Positions 21,328-31,337 are shown, counted from the stretch's first letter. The stretch is 64,000 nucleotides of DNA from Pseudomonas oryzihabitans (GCF_006384975.1 NZ_CP021645.1:496001-560000), one strand, 5' to 3'. The notes: a model not told the origin generated them from the letters alone. Numbers and translations: made by a program.

Positions 21328-23187
21328 ATGCTACAAAACATCAGGGACCGTTCTCAGGGATGGATTGCCAAGGTCATCATCGGATTCATCATCCTGCTGA
21401 TGGCACTCACCGGTTTCGAGGCGATCATCCGCGCAACGGGCCACCAGGGCGCCGTGGCGCTGGTCAATGGGGACGAGATCAAGCAGACGGACCTCAACCA
21501 GGCGATGGAAATGCAGCGCCGCCAGCTGCAGCAACAGCTGGGACAGGGTTTCGATCCGTCCACCCTGGATGACCGCCTGCTGCGCGAATCGGCGCTCAAG
21601 GCCCTCATCGACAAGCAGCTACTCTTGCAAGCCGCCAAGGCCGATCATTTCGCCTTCTCCGATCAGGCGCTGGACCAGTTGATCCTCAACACTCCTGAAT
21701 TCCAGACCGAAGGGCGGTTCGATCCGCAGCGCTTCGATCAGGCCGTTCGCCAGATGAACTATACCCGCCTGCAATTCCGTGACCTGCTGCGTGATGAGAT
21801 GCTCATCGGCCAGCTGCGCGCCGGGATCGTCGGCAGCAACTTCGTCACCGATGCGGACATCGAGGCCTTCGCCAACCTGGAGCGTCAGACCCGTGACTTC
21901 TCCATGCGCACCGTCAAGGCCGCGACCGCCGGCATCGCGCCGACCCAGGCGGAAATCCAGACCTACTACGACAGCCACAAGAACGAGTTCATGACGCCCG
22001 AGCAGGTGGTCATCGAATACGTCGAGCTGAAGAAGAGCGCCTTCCTGGCCAAGGCCAAGGTCGACGAGAGCCGCCTGCAGGCCGCCTACAAGTCCGAGAT
22101 CGCCAATCTGTCGGAACAGCGCGACGCGGCGCATATCCTCATCGAGGTCAATGACAAGCAGACCGACGAGCAGGCCAAGGCCAAGATCCAGCAGATCCAG
22201 GAGCGCCTGAACAAGGGCGAGGATTTCGCCAAGCTCGCCAAGGAGTTCTCCCAGGATCCGGGTTCCGCCGCCAACGGTGGCGATCTGGGCTATGCCGGTC
22301 GCGGTGTCTATGATCCTGCCTTCGAAGAGGCGTTGTACGCCCTGAAGCCCAATCAAGTTTCCGCGCCGGTGCGTACCAGTTTCGGCTGGCATCTGATCAA
22401 GCTGAAGGGCATTCAGGCGCCGGAAATACCCACCCTGGCCAGCGTGCGGCCACGTCTGGAGCAACAACTCAAGGCCGAAGACGCCGATCGCTTGTTCATC
22501 GAGGCAGGTCGCAAGCTGGAGAGCGATGCCTACGAGGCCTCCGACCTGAGTCAACCGGCCCAGGACATGGGGCTGCAGGTGCAGACCAGCAAGCCCTTCG
22601 GTCGCGAGGGTGGCGAAGGTATCACCGCCAACCGCCAGGTGATCGAGGCCGCTTTCAGTGAAGACGTCATGCAAAACGGTGCCAATAGCGCCGCGCTGCA
22701 ACTCGATCCGGACACCATAGTGGTGCTACGTGACAAGGAACACCGTGCGCCACAGCTGCAGTCCTTGGATCAGGTCAAGGCCGAGATCGTCACCCGCCTG
22801 ACGCAGGAAAAGGCTGCGGCCCTGGCCAAGAGCACGGGTGAGGAGCAGCTCAAGGCACTGCGCGATGGCGGCAAGGTCACCGCTGGCGACTGGCGCACCG
22901 TCGAGGCTGCGACCCGCAATCAGGAGGGGATCGATCCTCAGGTGCTGCAGGCCGTCTTCCGCATGGCCAAGCCGGAAAGCGACAAGCAACCGTCCTATGC
23001 TGGCGTTAGCCTGCAGAACGGCGATTTCGTCCTGCTGCGTCTGCAAGGCGTTGGGGTACCCAAGGAAGCCTTGAGCGCCGAGGACAAGGCGCTGTATCGC
23101 CGCTACCTGGCATCGCGAGCCGGTCAGGTCGATTTCGCGGCCTACCGCCGGGCCCTGGAGGCCAAGGCCGAGATCAAGAATCTCTGA
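21328..23187 (+). CDS. ppiD: Periplasmic folding chaperone / peptidyl-prolyl isomerase PpiD
   Basis: Inner-membrane-anchored chaperone near the Sec translocon that handles newly exported proteins. It has 619 residues. A short cytoplasmic N-terminus (MLQNIRDRSQGW) is followed by one membrane helix (about 13-34), a SurA-like N-terminal chaperone region, and a parvulin domain (about 265-365) recognisable by AAHILIEV, FAKLAKEFSQDPGSAANGGDLGYAGRG and FGWHLIKL. A GTGGGGGG ribosome site precedes the ATG. It follows lon directly because hupB is missing. Confidence 0.95.
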   Translation: MLQNIRDRSQGWIAKVIIGFIILLMALTGFEAIIRATGHQGAVALVNGDEIKQTDLNQAMEMQRRQLQQQLGQGFDPSTLDDRLLRESALKALIDKQLLLQAAKADHFAFSDQALDQLILNTPEFQTEGRFDPQRFDQAVRQMNYTRLQFRDLLRDEMLIGQLRAGIVGSNFVTDADIEAFANLERQTRDFSMRTVKAATAGIAPTQAEIQTYYDSHKNEFMTPEQVVIEYVELKKSAFLAKAKVDESRLQAAYKSEIANLSEQRDAAHILIEVNDKQTDEQAKAKIQQIQERLNKGEDFAKLAKEFSQDPGSAANGGDLGYAGRGVYDPAFEEALYALKPNQVSAPVRTSFGWHLIKLKGIQAPEIPTLASVRPRLEQQLKAEDADRLFIEAGRKLESDAYEASDLSQPAQDMGLQVQTSKPFGREGGEGITANRQVIEAAFSEDVMQNGANSAALQLDPDTIVVLRDKEHRAPQLQSLDQVKAEIVTRLTQEKAAALAKSTGEEQLKALRDGGKVTAGDWRTVEAATRNQEGIDPQVLQAVFRMAKPESDKQPSYAGVSLQNGDFVLLRLQGVGVPKEALSAEDKALYRRYLASRAGQVDFAAYRRALEAKAEIKNL

Positions 23188-23191
23188 TACG

Positions 23192-23220
23192 AAAAAAGCC
23201 CGGGAAACCGGGCTTTTTCT
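23192..23220 (+). terminator. Rho-independent terminator after ppiD
   Basis: AAAAAGCCCGG-GAAA-CCGGGCTTTTT: an 11-bp stem with a GAAA loop and a T-run, just after the ppiD stop codon. Confidence 0.92.
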
Positions 23221-23279
23221 TAGGCTGTATTTAAGGTTCGTTTGAAGATCGCAGAGCGCTAGCTCTGTGCAGCCAGCGC

Positions 23280-24563
23280 CTAGATCGCCAGGCGATCCCT
23301 GAGGCTGTAGTACCAGGCGCCCAGGGCGGAGAAGGGTACTCGCAGCAGGTGCCCACCGGGGAAGGGATAGTGCGGCAGCTGGGCGAAGGCATCGAAGCGC
23401 TCGGCCTGGCCGGCGATGGCTTCGGCCAGGGCCTTGCCAGCCACATGGGTGAAGGTCACGCCGTGACCGCTGCAGCCTTGGGAATAGTAGACGTTGGCAC
23501 CCAGGCGACCCATCTGCGGCAGGCGCGAGAGGGTGAGCAGGAAATTACCCGTCCAGGCGTATTCGGCGCGGATGCCCTTGAGCTGCGGGAAGGTCTTTTC
23601 CAGCTTGGGCATCACCAGCCGTTCGATGTTGGCTGGATCGCGCGCACCATAGACCACGCCGCCGCCATAGATGAGTCGACGGTCGGCGGAGAGACGGAAG
23701 TAGTCGAGCAGATAATTGCAGTCTTCGACGCAGTAATCCTGGGGCAGCAGGCTCTTTGCCTGTTCCTCGGTCAAGGGCTCGGTCGCCAGGACCTGGGTAC
23801 CGCAGGGCATGGACTTGGCTGCCAGTTCGGGAATCAGATTGCCCAGGTAGGCGTTGCCTGCCACCACCACGAAACGCGCCGTGACGCAGCCTTCGGGAGT
23901 ATGCACGACGGGCTGGGCGCCGTGCTCGATCCGGATGGCGGGTGAGCGCTCATGGATGATGCCGCCCAGCGATTCGAAGGCCTTGGCTTCGCCGAGCGCC
24001 AGATTGAGCGGATGGAGATGACCGCCGCCCAGGTCCAGCATGCCGCCGACGTAGCGCTCCGACGCCACGCAATTCTGGATGGCGCTTCGGTCGAGCAGTT
24101 GCAATCTGTCGTAGCCATAGCGCTGCCAGAGCCGCTGCTGGGCCTCGAGGTGCCCCAGCTGCCGCTCGTTCAGGGCGGCGAAGATGCCGCCGTCCTTCAG
24201 GTCGCAGTCGATCCCATAGCGCTGGACCCGCTCACGGATGATGGCGCCCCCTTCGAACGCCATGCGGCCGAGCAATTGGGCGGCGGAGGCATCCACGCTC
24301 TTTTCTACGACATCCAGGTCGCGGCTGTAGCTGTTGACGATCTGGCCGCCGTTACGACCCGAGGCGCCGAAGCCGATGCGTTGCGCTTCGAGCAGGATGA
24401 CGTCATAGCCCTTTTCCCGCAGGTGCAGGGCGGTGGACAGGCCGGTGTAGCCGCCGCCGATGACGCAGATGTCGCTACTGTGGCTGCCTTGGAGGGAAGG
24501 GCGCTCCGGCCCCAGATGGGCACTGGCGGCGTAGTAGGACGCCGGGTAGACGGTGTTCGACAT
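23280..24563 (-). CDS. FAD-dependent amine oxidase, probable gamma-glutamylputrescine oxidase
   Basis: A 427-residue DAO-family flavoprotein. FAD-binding motif DICVIGGGYTGLSTALHLREKGYDVILLEAQ (about 30-60), then GFGASGRNGGQIVNSYS, the covalent-type or substrate loop region, and a C-terminal GCSGHGVTFTHVAGKALAEA motif closing the FAD site. The arrangement matches PuuB/PauB enzymes that oxidise gamma-glutamyl polyamines during putrescine breakdown; sarcosine oxidase-like alternatives are possible. ATG at 24563 has GGAGG 7 nt upstream. No other polyamine gene is adjacent. Confidence 0.78.
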   Translation of the reverse strand: MSNTVYPASYYAASAHLGPERPSLQGSHSSDICVIGGGYTGLSTALHLREKGYDVILLEAQRIGFGASGRNGGQIVNSYSRDLDVVEKSVDASAAQLLGRMAFEGGAIIRERVQRYGIDCDLKDGGIFAALNERQLGHLEAQQRLWQRYGYDRLQLLDRSAIQNCVASERYVGGMLDLGGGHLHPLNLALGEAKAFESLGGIIHERSPAIRIEHGAQPVVHTPEGCVTARFVVVAGNAYLGNLIPELAAKSMPCGTQVLATEPLTEEQAKSLLPQDYCVEDCNYLLDYFRLSADRRLIYGGGVVYGARDPANIERLVMPKLEKTFPQLKGIRAEYAWTGNFLLTLSRLPQMGRLGANVYYSQGCSGHGVTFTHVAGKALAEAIAGQAERFDAFAQLPHYPFPGGHLLRVPFSALGAWYYSLRDRLAI

Positions 24564-24657
24564 CTTGTTCCCTCCGTTGAAAATTCTGGACAACCGAGGG
24601 TGATGGTAGCCGGTGCGCCGATTGGCGGCTATAGCCCCAACCGGCGTCTCGCACGCC

Positions 24658-25632
24658 CTATTGGACGAGTTCCTGCTCGTCGAAGAGGCCGTCGAACAGC
24701 ATCGTCGACAGATAACGCTCACCGGAATCCGGCAGGATCACCACGATGGTCTTGCCCTGCATCTCCGGCGCCTCGGCCAGGCGTACCGCGGCGGCCATGG
24801 CGGCACCACAGGAAATACCGCACAGGATGCCCTCTTCGCGCATCAGGCGCTGGGCCATCAGCTTGGCCTGGTCATCGCTGACCTGTTCCACGCGGTCGAC
24901 CATGCTGAGGTCCAGGTTACCAGGGACGAAGCCCGCGCCTATGCCCTGGATCTTGTGCGGACTGGGTTTCACCTCTTCGCCGGCGAGGGTCTGGGTGATC
25001 ACTGGCGAGGTTTCCGGTTCGACCGCCACCGACAGGATGGGCTTGCCCTTGGTGTTCTTGATGAAGCGCGAGATGCCAGTAAGGGTGCCGCCGGTGCCGA
25101 CCCCCGCCACCAGGACATCGATGGCGCCGTCGGTGTCGTTCCAGATTTCCGGGCCGGTGGTCTTCTCGTGGATGGCCGGGTTGGCTGGATTGTCGAACTG
25201 CTGCGGCATGAAATAGCGACCCGGCTCGCTCTCGGCGATCTCCCGGGCCTTTTCGATGGCGCCCTTCATGCCCTTGGCCGGTTCGGTGAGGACCAGCTCG
25301 GCACCCAGCGCCTTCAACACTTTGCGGCGCTCCAGGCTCATGGAGGCAGGCATGGTCAGCACCAGGCGGTAGCCGCGGGCGGCAGCGACATAGGCCAGGC
25401 CGATACCGGTGTTGCCCGAGGTGGGCTCGACCAGGCTCATGCCGGGTTTGAGCAGGCCCTTGGCCTCCGCATCCCAGATCAGGTTGGCGCCGATGCGGCA
25501 TTTGACCGAATAGCCCGGGTTGCGCCCTTCGATCTTGGCGAGCAGGGTGACCCCCTTGGGGCCGAGGCGATTGATATAGATCAGCGGCGTATTGCCGATG
25601 GACTGGGCATTGTCAGCGAAGATGCGGCTCAT
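24658..25632 (-). CDS. cysK: Cysteine synthase A (O-acetylserine sulfhydrylase)
   Basis: Makes cysteine from O-acetylserine and sulfide. It has 324 residues. PLP-binding Lys44 lies in [12 protein letters not shown], the substrate loop is [16 protein letters not shown], the phosphate loop is [14 protein letters not shown], and the C-terminal motif is [11 protein letters not shown]. The SVKCR variant of the usual SVKDR occurs in other Pseudomonas CysK proteins as I recall them. Transcribed divergently from the MoxR gene. Confidence 0.95.
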   Translation of the reverse strand: MSRIFADNAQSIGNTPLIYINRLGPKGVTLLAKIEGRNPGYSVKCRIGANLIWDAEAKGLLKPGMSLVEPTSGNTGIGLAYVAAARGYRLVLTMPASMSLERRKVLKALGAELVLTEPAKGMKGAIEKAREIAESEPGRYFMPQQFDNPANPAIHEKTTGPEIWNDTDGAIDVLVAGVGTGGTLTGISRFIKNTKGKPILSVAVEPETSPVITQTLAGEEVKPSPHKIQGIGAGFVPGNLDLSMVDRVEQVSDDQAKLMAQRLMREEGILCGISCGAAMAAAVRLAEAPEMQGKTIVVILPDSGERYLSTMLFDGLFDEQELVQ

Positions 25633-25742
25633 GGCGGATCCTGTGCGGCGCGGAAAACTCGCAGCCTAGGCCTTGCGTCTGGTGGCGTCCAGCCCAGGCG
25701 CGGCGTGCTATCGTCAGGCGAAAGCGATGACGAGGATCGACG

Positions 25743-26576
25743 ATGGCATTTCAGGGTACCGACCGTTACGTGGCTACCGCCGAGCTCAGCCTGGCGGTGA
25801 ACGCCGCGATCCAGTTGGGGCGGCCGCTACTGGTGAAGGGAGAGCCGGGCACCGGCAAGACCCTCTTGGCCGAGCAGGTGGCCCAGAGCCTGGGTGCACG
25901 GCTCATCACCTGGCACGTCAAGTCCACCACCAAGGCCCAGCAGGGGCTCTACGAGTACGACGCGGTGAGCCGCCTGCGGGACTCGCAATTGGGCGATCCC
26001 CAGGTGCAGGAGGTGGCGCACTACATCAAGCCGGGCAAGCTATGGGACGCCTTCACCGCCGAGGACCCGGTAGTCCTACTAATCGACGAGATCGACAAGG
26101 CTGACATCGAGTTTCCCAACGACCTGCTGCTCGAGCTGGATCGCATGGAATTCCATGTCTACGAGACGGGTGAGACCATTCGCGCCCAGCGGCGGCCGGT
26201 CATCATCATCACCTCGAACAACGAGAAGGAACTCCCGGATGCCTTCTTGCGCCGCTGCTTCTTCCACTTCATCCGCTTCCCGGAACGGGAGACGCTGGAG
26301 CGTATCGTGCAGGTACATTACCCCGAGCTCCAAGGACGCCTGGTCAAGGAAGCGCTCGACCTCTTTTACGACCTGCGCAGTGTGCCGGGGTTGAAGAAGA
26401 AGCCCTCCACCTCGGAGCTGGTGGACTGGCTGGCCCTGCTGCTGGGTGACGAAGCCGCGCAGCGAGCGCTGCACGGGGAGGGCGGCCTCCCACCGCTGGC
26501 CGGTGCCCTGCTGAAGAACGAGCAGGATCTGCAACTGCTCGAACGCCAGGCCTTCATGCGCCGCCGTCGGAGCTGA
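25743..26576 (+). CDS. MoxR-type AAA+ ATPase
   Basis: A 277-residue AAA+ protein of the MoxR class: Walker A GEPGTGKT (33-40), Walker B VVLLIDEIDKAD, sensor 1 in IIITSNNEKELPDAFLRRC. MoxR ATPases act with VWA-domain partners as metal-insertion or complex-maturation chaperones. The next gene, 8 nt downstream, encodes such a partner. The specific client is unknown; the pair resembles the CoxD/CoxE arrangement but no molybdenum enzyme is nearby. Confidence 0.9.
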   Translation: MAFQGTDRYVATAELSLAVNAAIQLGRPLLVKGEPGTGKTLLAEQVAQSLGARLITWHVKSTTKAQQGLYEYDAVSRLRDSQLGDPQVQEVAHYIKPGKLWDAFTAEDPVVLLIDEIDKADIEFPNDLLLELDRMEFHVYETGETIRAQRRPVIIITSNNEKELPDAFLRRCFFHFIRFPERETLERIVQVHYPELQGRLVKEALDLFYDLRSVPGLKKKPSTSELVDWLALLLGDEAAQRALHGEGGLPPLAGALLKNEQDLQLLERQAFMRRRRS

Positions 26577-26584
26577 GGGCGGGC

Positions 26585-27757
26585 ATGTTCCTCGACTTCT
26601 TCACCCGACTCAGAGGTGCCGGCATCCCGGTGTCCATCGGCGAGCTGCTGGATCTGCACGCCGCGCTGGATGCCGGTCTCGCGGTTGGCGATCCCGAGGC
26701 CTTCTATCTGCTGGCCCGCGCCCTGTTGGTCAAGGACGAACGCTTCTTCGATCGCTTCGATCTGGTCTACGCGGGAGAGATGGCCAGGTTCGAGCGGCCG
26801 GCGGCGACCGCGGTACCGGAGGAGTGGCTCAGGCTGGAGCTGCAGCGGCTGCTGTCCGAGGAGGACCGCCAGCGGCTGCAGGCCCTGGGCGGCCTGAATG
26901 AATTGCTCGACGCCCTCCAACAGCGGCTCGCCGAGCAGCGCGAGCGGCATGCCGGGGGCAACAAGTGGGTCGGCACCGGTGGTACCAGCCCTTTCGGTAG
27001 CGGCGGCTACAATCCTTTCGGCGTCCGTATCGGCGAGGCGGGCACGCGGCAGGGACGAGCGGCCAAGGTGTGGGAGCAGCGGGACTATCGCAACCTGGAC
27101 GATCGCGCGCCCCTCGACCGGCGCAACCTGCAACTGGCTTTGCGCCGTTTGCGGCGCTTCGCCCGGCAGGGGGCGGCGGCGGAGTTCGATCTGGAAGGTA
27201 CGGTGGCGGCCACGGCGCGCGAGGGCGGATTGCTGGACGTCCGCTATCGTCCGGAGCGGCACAACGCGACCAAGGTGCTGCTGCTGCTCGACATTGGCGG
27301 CTCCATGGATCTGCATGTACGGCTCTGCAGTGAGCTGTTCAGTGCCTGCCGGCTCGAGTTCCGGCATCTGGAGTACTACTACTTCCACAACTGCGTCTAT
27401 GAGCGGGTATGGCGGGACAATGCCCGGCGCCATGACGACAGCCTGGCGACCGAGGAACTGTTGCGACGTTACAACGCCGACTATCGATTGGTGATCGTCG
27501 GCGATGCCAGCATGGGGCCCTATGAGATCACCCATCCGGGTGGCAGCGTCGAGCATTGGAACGAAGAGCCGGGCGCGGTCTGGATCCAGCGCCTGTGCCA
27601 GCATTTTCCACGAGCGGTCTGGCTCAACCCCTATCCGCAGGAAGGCTGGGCTAGCAGTACCTCGATCCAGCTGCTGCGTGAACTCATGGCGCAACGGATG
27701 TTTCCGCTGACTGGCGAGGGGCTGGGAGAGGCCATACGGTCCTTGACGCGCTCATAA
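26585..27757 (+). CDS. VWA-domain (CoxE-like) protein, MoxR partner
   Basis: A 390-residue protein of the CoxE/YeaD-like VWA class. The N-terminal half is helical (MFLDFFTRLRGAGIPVSIGELLDL). A Gly-rich region around residues 125-150 precedes the VWA domain (about 220-390). The metal-site motif reads LLLDIGGSMDLH, where Gly replaces the first Ser of the usual DxSxS. Starts 8 nt after the MoxR gene, so the two are co-translated. The 3' terminator of the pair has been split by a mobile element. Confidence 0.87.
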   Translation: MFLDFFTRLRGAGIPVSIGELLDLHAALDAGLAVGDPEAFYLLARALLVKDERFFDRFDLVYAGEMARFERPAATAVPEEWLRLELQRLLSEEDRQRLQALGGLNELLDALQQRLAEQRERHAGGNKWVGTGGTSPFGSGGYNPFGVRIGEAGTRQGRAAKVWEQRDYRNLDDRAPLDRRNLQLALRRLRRFARQGAAAEFDLEGTVAATAREGGLLDVRYRPERHNATKVLLLLDIGGSMDLHVRLCSELFSACRLEFRHLEYYYFHNCVYERVWRDNARRHDDSLATEELLRRYNADYRLVIVGDASMGPYEITHPGGSVEHWNEEPGAVWIQRLCQHFPRAVWLNPYPQEGWASSTSIQLLRELMAQRMFPLTGEGLGEAIRSLTRS

Positions 27758-28002
27758 AAAACCCCGGCCGAAGCCGTAATGCTGTTCACTTAAGCATTTG
27801 AGGTTTGACGGGAGTCCTTCAAAAGATCGCTGCCAGCCTCCAGGCAGCGATCTTTTGTATGGTTTTGGGCATTGAGCGGTGCTCCGACGCCTAAATCACC
27901 CCGCACAGGATAGAAATCAGGCCACGAAAAACGCCACGGCTCTCATGGAGTCCGTGGCGTTTCTTAAGTGAACAGCATTACGGCCGAAGCCGGGGTCGTT
28001 TT
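27758..28002. terminator. Bidirectional terminator interrupted by an insertion
   Basis: Removing the 204-bp element and one copy of its 12-bp duplication restores AAAAACCCCGGC-CGAA-GCCGGGGTCGTTTT, a terminator placed between the VWA gene and the convergent htpX gene. Its two arms are now about 220 bp apart. Confidence 0.75.
27777..27980. mobile_element. IS4-like MITE (204 bp) with 12-bp target duplication
   Basis: A perfect 18-bp terminal inverted repeat, TAATGCTGTTCACTTAAG, bounds a non-coding 204-bp element. CGGCCGAAGCCG is duplicated on each side (27765-27776, 27981-27992). The ends resemble the IS4 terminus as I remember it (TAATGCCGATCAGTTAAG), and IS4 makes 11-13-bp duplications. Inside are two strong hairpins: AAAAGATCGCTGCC/GGCAGCGATCTTTT (27821-27856) and AAACGCCACGG/CCGTGGCGTTT (27929-27962), both with terminator-like T-runs. 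Confidence 0.85.
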
Positions 28003-28015
28003 GTGCAGCTAGCGC

Positions 28016-28894
28016 TTAGCGCTGGCCGTAATGGCGCAAGGCCTCGATACGCTCTTCCAGCGGCGGGTGGCTCATCAGCAGGCCGGCCAGGCCGTTCTTC
28101 AGCGAGCCATTGATACCGAAGGCGTTCAATGTATCGGGCATCTGCACCGGAATGCCTTGCTCGGCGCGCAGGCGCTGCAGGGCGCCAATCATGGCGTTCG
28201 GACCGGCCAGGCGGGCACCGGCTTCGTCCGCACGGAATTCACGCTTACGCGAGAACCACATGACGATGATGCTGGCCAGGATACCCAGCACCAGTTCGGC
28301 GACGATGGTGGTCACGAAGTAGGCGATGCCATGGCCTTCTTCATTCTTGAAGATGGCCTTGTCGACGAAGTTGCCGAAGATCCGCGCGAAGAACATCACG
28401 AAGGTGTTCACCACGCCTTGGATCAGTGCCAGGGTCACCATGTCGCCGTTGGCGACGTGACCGATCTCGTGAGCCAGCACTGCCCGTACTTCGTCAGGCG
28501 AGAAGCGCTCCAGCAGACCCTGGCTCACCGCGACGAGGGCATCGTTGCGATTCCAGCCGGTGGCGAAGGCGTTGGCCTCGTAGGCCGGGAAGATACCGAC
28601 TTCCGGCGTCTTGATGCCGGCTTCGCGCGACAGCTCCTCGACGGTCTGTAGCAGCCACTGCTCATGGCGGGTACGCGGCTGGCTGATGACTTCGGTCCGG
28701 GTGCTCATCTTCGCCATCCACTTGGAGATGAACAGCGAGACCAGCGAACCGGCGAAGCCGAACACGGCACAGAACACCAGCAGACTGCCATAGTTCTGAC
28801 CGGTGTAGCGATCCACGCCGAGCACCTTCAAGGTGATGCTGGCAACGGTCAGCACCGCCAGGTTGGTAGCCAGAAACAACAGAATGCGCATCAT
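28016..28894 (-). CDS. htpX: Membrane zinc metalloprotease HtpX
   Basis: Inner-membrane M48 protease that degrades misfolded membrane proteins together with FtsH. It has 292 residues, two N-terminal membrane helices (about 4-24 and 35-55), the zinc motif HEIGH in [14 protein letters not shown], a second pair of hydrophobic segments, and the third zinc ligand in FRADEAGA. Start taken as ATG at 28894 ([15 protein letters not shown]). Convergent with the VWA gene. Confidence 0.96.
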   Translation of the reverse strand: MMRILLFLATNLAVLTVASITLKVLGVDRYTGQNYGSLLVFCAVFGFAGSLVSLFISKWMAKMSTRTEVISQPRTRHEQWLLQTVEELSREAGIKTPEVGIFPAYEANAFATGWNRNDALVAVSQGLLERFSPDEVRAVLAHEIGHVANGDMVTLALIQGVVNTFVMFFARIFGNFVDKAIFKNEEGHGIAYFVTTIVAELVLGILASIIVMWFSRKREFRADEAGARLAGPNAMIGALQRLRAEQGIPVQMPDTLNAFGINGSLKNGLAGLLMSHPPLEERIEALRHYGQR

Positions 28895-29088
28895 GGTGGG
28901 GTACAGCTCCTCACAGGTTTATCTGCCGGCTATATAAGGTTCGGCCCCGATCCATTCAACGTTTCCTCTATTGCAAACTGTGTCGTCTGCTGGCTAGGCG
29001 GCCGTTGTCTGGTCAAGGAGCGAGCGCCAGTGCCGATTGACGCCCTGGCGGGCGCCAATCGGTGAAAGACGCGGAAATGCTTTGCTTG

Positions 29089-30300
29089 CTACTGGGAATA
29101 GCCGCCGAGGAAGTTGCCGATGCGGCCGATGGCCTGTTCCAGGTCATCGACGCGGGGCAGGGTGACCACGCGGAAGTGGTCGGTCCAGGGCCAGTTGAAG
29201 GCAGTGCCCTGGACGATCAGCAGCTTTTCCGACAGTAGCAGGTCGAGGGCGAATTTCTCGTCGTTATGGATGGGGCAGACCTTGGGGTCGATCCGGGGGA
29301 AGGCATAGAGCGCGCCCATCGGCTTCACGCAGCTGACGCCCGGGATGTCGTTGAGCAGCTTCCAGGCGCGGTTGCGTTGTTCCAGCAGGCGGCCATTGGG
29401 CAGGACCAGGTCGTTGATGCTCTGGTAGCCGCCCAGGGCGGTCTGGATCGCGTGCTGGCTGGGCACGTTGGCGCACAGGCGCATGTTGGCGAGGATGTCC
29501 AGGCCTTCGATGTAGCTCTGGGCACGGTGCTTGGGTCCCGAGACGATCAACCAGCCGGAGCGGAAGCCGGCGACGCGATAGGACTTGGACAGGCCGTTGA
29601 AGGTCAGGCAGAGCACGTCTGGCGCCAGGGAGGCGGTGGAGATGTGCACGGCTTCATCGTAGAGGATCTTGTCGTAGATCTCGTCCGAGAACAGCACCAG
29701 GTTATGGCGCCGCGCCAGTTCGACGATCCCTTCCAGGACCTCCTTGGAATAGACCGCGCCGGTGGGGTTGTTGGGGTTGATCAGGACCAGCGCCTTGGTG
29801 TTGCTGGTGATCTTGGCTTCCATGTCGGCCAGGTCAGGGAACCAGTCGGCCTGTTCGTCACACAGGTAGTGCACCGGCTTGCCACCGGCCAGGCTGACCG
29901 CGGCGGTCCATAACGGATAGTCGGGCGCCGGGATCAGCACCTCGTCGTTGTTGTTGAGCAGTGCCTGCATCGCCATGACGATCAGCTCGGAAACCCCATT
30001 GCCGAGATAGATGTCTTCGATGCCGACACCCTCGATGCGCTTCTGCTGGCAGTACTGCATGACCGCCTTGCGCGCGCTGAACAGGCCCTTGGAGTCGCTG
30101 TAACCCTGCGCCGTCGGCAGGTTGCGGATGACGTCCTGCAGGATTTCCTCGGGGGCTTCGAAGCCGAAAGGTGCCGGGTTGCCGATGTTGAGCTTCAGGA
30201 TGCGGTGGCCTTCCTCTTCGAGGCGCTTGGCATGCTTGAGGACCGGGCCGCGGATGTCATAGCAGACATTGGCGAGCTTGTTCGACTTGGAGACCTGCAT
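29089..30300 (-). CDS. alaA: Glutamate-pyruvate (alanine) aminotransferase, AlaA-like
   Basis: Class I PLP aminotransferase that makes alanine from pyruvate and glutamate. It has 403 residues. The start KSNKLANVCYDIRGPVLKHAKRLEEEGHRILKLNIGNPAPFGF is diagnostic of the AlaA group; NPNNPTGAVYS and the PLP lysine in FNGLSKSYRVAGFRSGW are present. ATG at 30300 is the start; the longer open frame upstream is not homologous. Divergent from msrB across a 150-bp promoter region. Confidence 0.92.
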   Translation of the reverse strand: MQVSKSNKLANVCYDIRGPVLKHAKRLEEEGHRILKLNIGNPAPFGFEAPEEILQDVIRNLPTAQGYSDSKGLFSARKAVMQYCQQKRIEGVGIEDIYLGNGVSELIVMAMQALLNNNDEVLIPAPDYPLWTAAVSLAGGKPVHYLCDEQADWFPDLADMEAKITSNTKALVLINPNNPTGAVYSKEVLEGIVELARRHNLVLFSDEIYDKILYDEAVHISTASLAPDVLCLTFNGLSKSYRVAGFRSGWLIVSGPKHRAQSYIEGLDILANMRLCANVPSQHAIQTALGGYQSINDLVLPNGRLLEQRNRAWKLLNDIPGVSCVKPMGALYAFPRIDPKVCPIHNDEKFALDLLLSEKLLIVQGTAFNWPWTDHFRVVTLPRVDDLEQAIGRIGNFLGGYSQ

Positions 30301-30453
30301 GGTGGACTGAATCCTGAAAGGGCGAGAAAGACTCGGTGATGACGGACGCCGACCGGCGCTTGGCAGCTTCTGGGGGTGGATGCCAGACTGAGCGGGAATC
30401 ATACGGCCGCATCGGCTGTTACAAAAGATGCGCCGGCATCCAGAGAGGTCATC

Positions 30454-30855
30454 ATGGAAAAAGTACAGCGTAGCCCGGACGATTGGCGCGAGCGCCTGAC
30501 CGACGATCAGTTTCGCGTCTGTCGACTGGCCGCGACCGAAAGACCCTATACCGGTGCCTACTGCAACACCAAGACGCCCGGCGTCTATCGCTGCGCCTGC
30601 TGCGAGCTGGCGTTGTTCGACTCCAGCACCAAGTTCGACTCCGGCTGTGGCTGGCCCAGCTATTACGCGCCCATCGCGCCAGAGGCGGTGACCGAGAAGG
30701 AAGACTTCAGCCACGGCATGCACCGGGTCGAGGTGTTGTGCGCGCGTTGCGATGCGCATCTGGGGCACGTCTTCCCCGATGGACCGCCGCCGACCGGCTT
30801 GCGTTATTGCATCAATTCCGTAGCGCTCCACCTGCAGCCCAGGGAGCCGGCGTGA
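30454..30855 (+). CDS. msrB: Peptide methionine-(R)-S-oxide reductase
   Basis: Reduces methionine-R-sulfoxide in oxidised proteins. It has 133 residues, a single MsrB domain. Zinc is held by Cys47, Cys50, Cys96 and Cys99 (CACC, CARC), and the catalytic Cys119 lies in [17 protein letters not shown] ribosome site precedes ATG 30454. First gene of a four-gene run for oxidative damage repair; it overlaps the next start by 4 nt. Confidence 0.95.
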   Translation: MEKVQRSPDDWRERLTDDQFRVCRLAATERPYTGAYCNTKTPGVYRCACCELALFDSSTKFDSGCGWPSYYAPIAPEAVTEKEDFSHGMHRVEVLCARCDAHLGHVFPDGPPPTGLRYCINSVALHLQPREPA

Positions 30856-31337
30856 CTTCAGAGATCCTGCATGTGCCGTTCAAGATGGCGGATGGTCAGT
30901 CGGCCTGCCTGGCGGATTGGCCCGCCCGGGCCTACCTGGTGGTCAATACCGCCAGTCGGTGCGGTTTTACCCAGCAGTACGCCGGACTCGAGGAATTGCA
31001 GCAGCGTTACCGCGCCGATGGACTGCGTGTGATCGTCTTTCCCTGCAACCAATTCGGTAACCAGGAGCCGGAAGGCGACGCGCAGATCCAGGCGTTCTGC
31101 CTTACCCGTTTCAACGTCAGCTTTCCGGTGATGGCCAAGATCGACGTCAACGGTGACGAGGCCCATCCTTTGTTCACTGCCTTGAAACGGGCGGCGCCTG
31201 GCTTGCTGGGTACGGCCATCCGCTGGAATTTCACCAAGTTCCTGGTCAGTCCAGCGCAGGATCGGGTACGGCGTTTCGCACCCGTCACCAAGCCGTTGCA
31301 ACTGGAAAAGCACCTGCAGCGTGCCCTGGGGCGCTAG
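30852..31337 (+). CDS. Glutathione peroxidase-family thiol peroxidase
   Basis: A 161-residue peroxidase that reduces hydroperoxides. The peroxidatic Cys37 is in [11 protein letters not shown], the Gln/Asn region is [11 protein letters not shown], and Trp125 is in WNFTKFLV, giving the family catalytic tetrad. It has no signal peptide, so it acts in the cytoplasm, probably with thioredoxin. The start is a GTG at 30852 that overlaps the msrB stop as GTGA, so translation is coupled. Confidence 0.9.
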   Translation: MTSEILHVPFKMADGQSACLADWPARAYLVVNTASRCGFTQQYAGLEELQQRYRADGLRVIVFPCNQFGNQEPEGDAQIQAFCLTRFNVSFPVMAKIDVNGDEAHPLFTALKRAAPGLLGTAIRWNFTKFLVSPAQDRVRRFAPVTKPLQLEKHLQRALGR

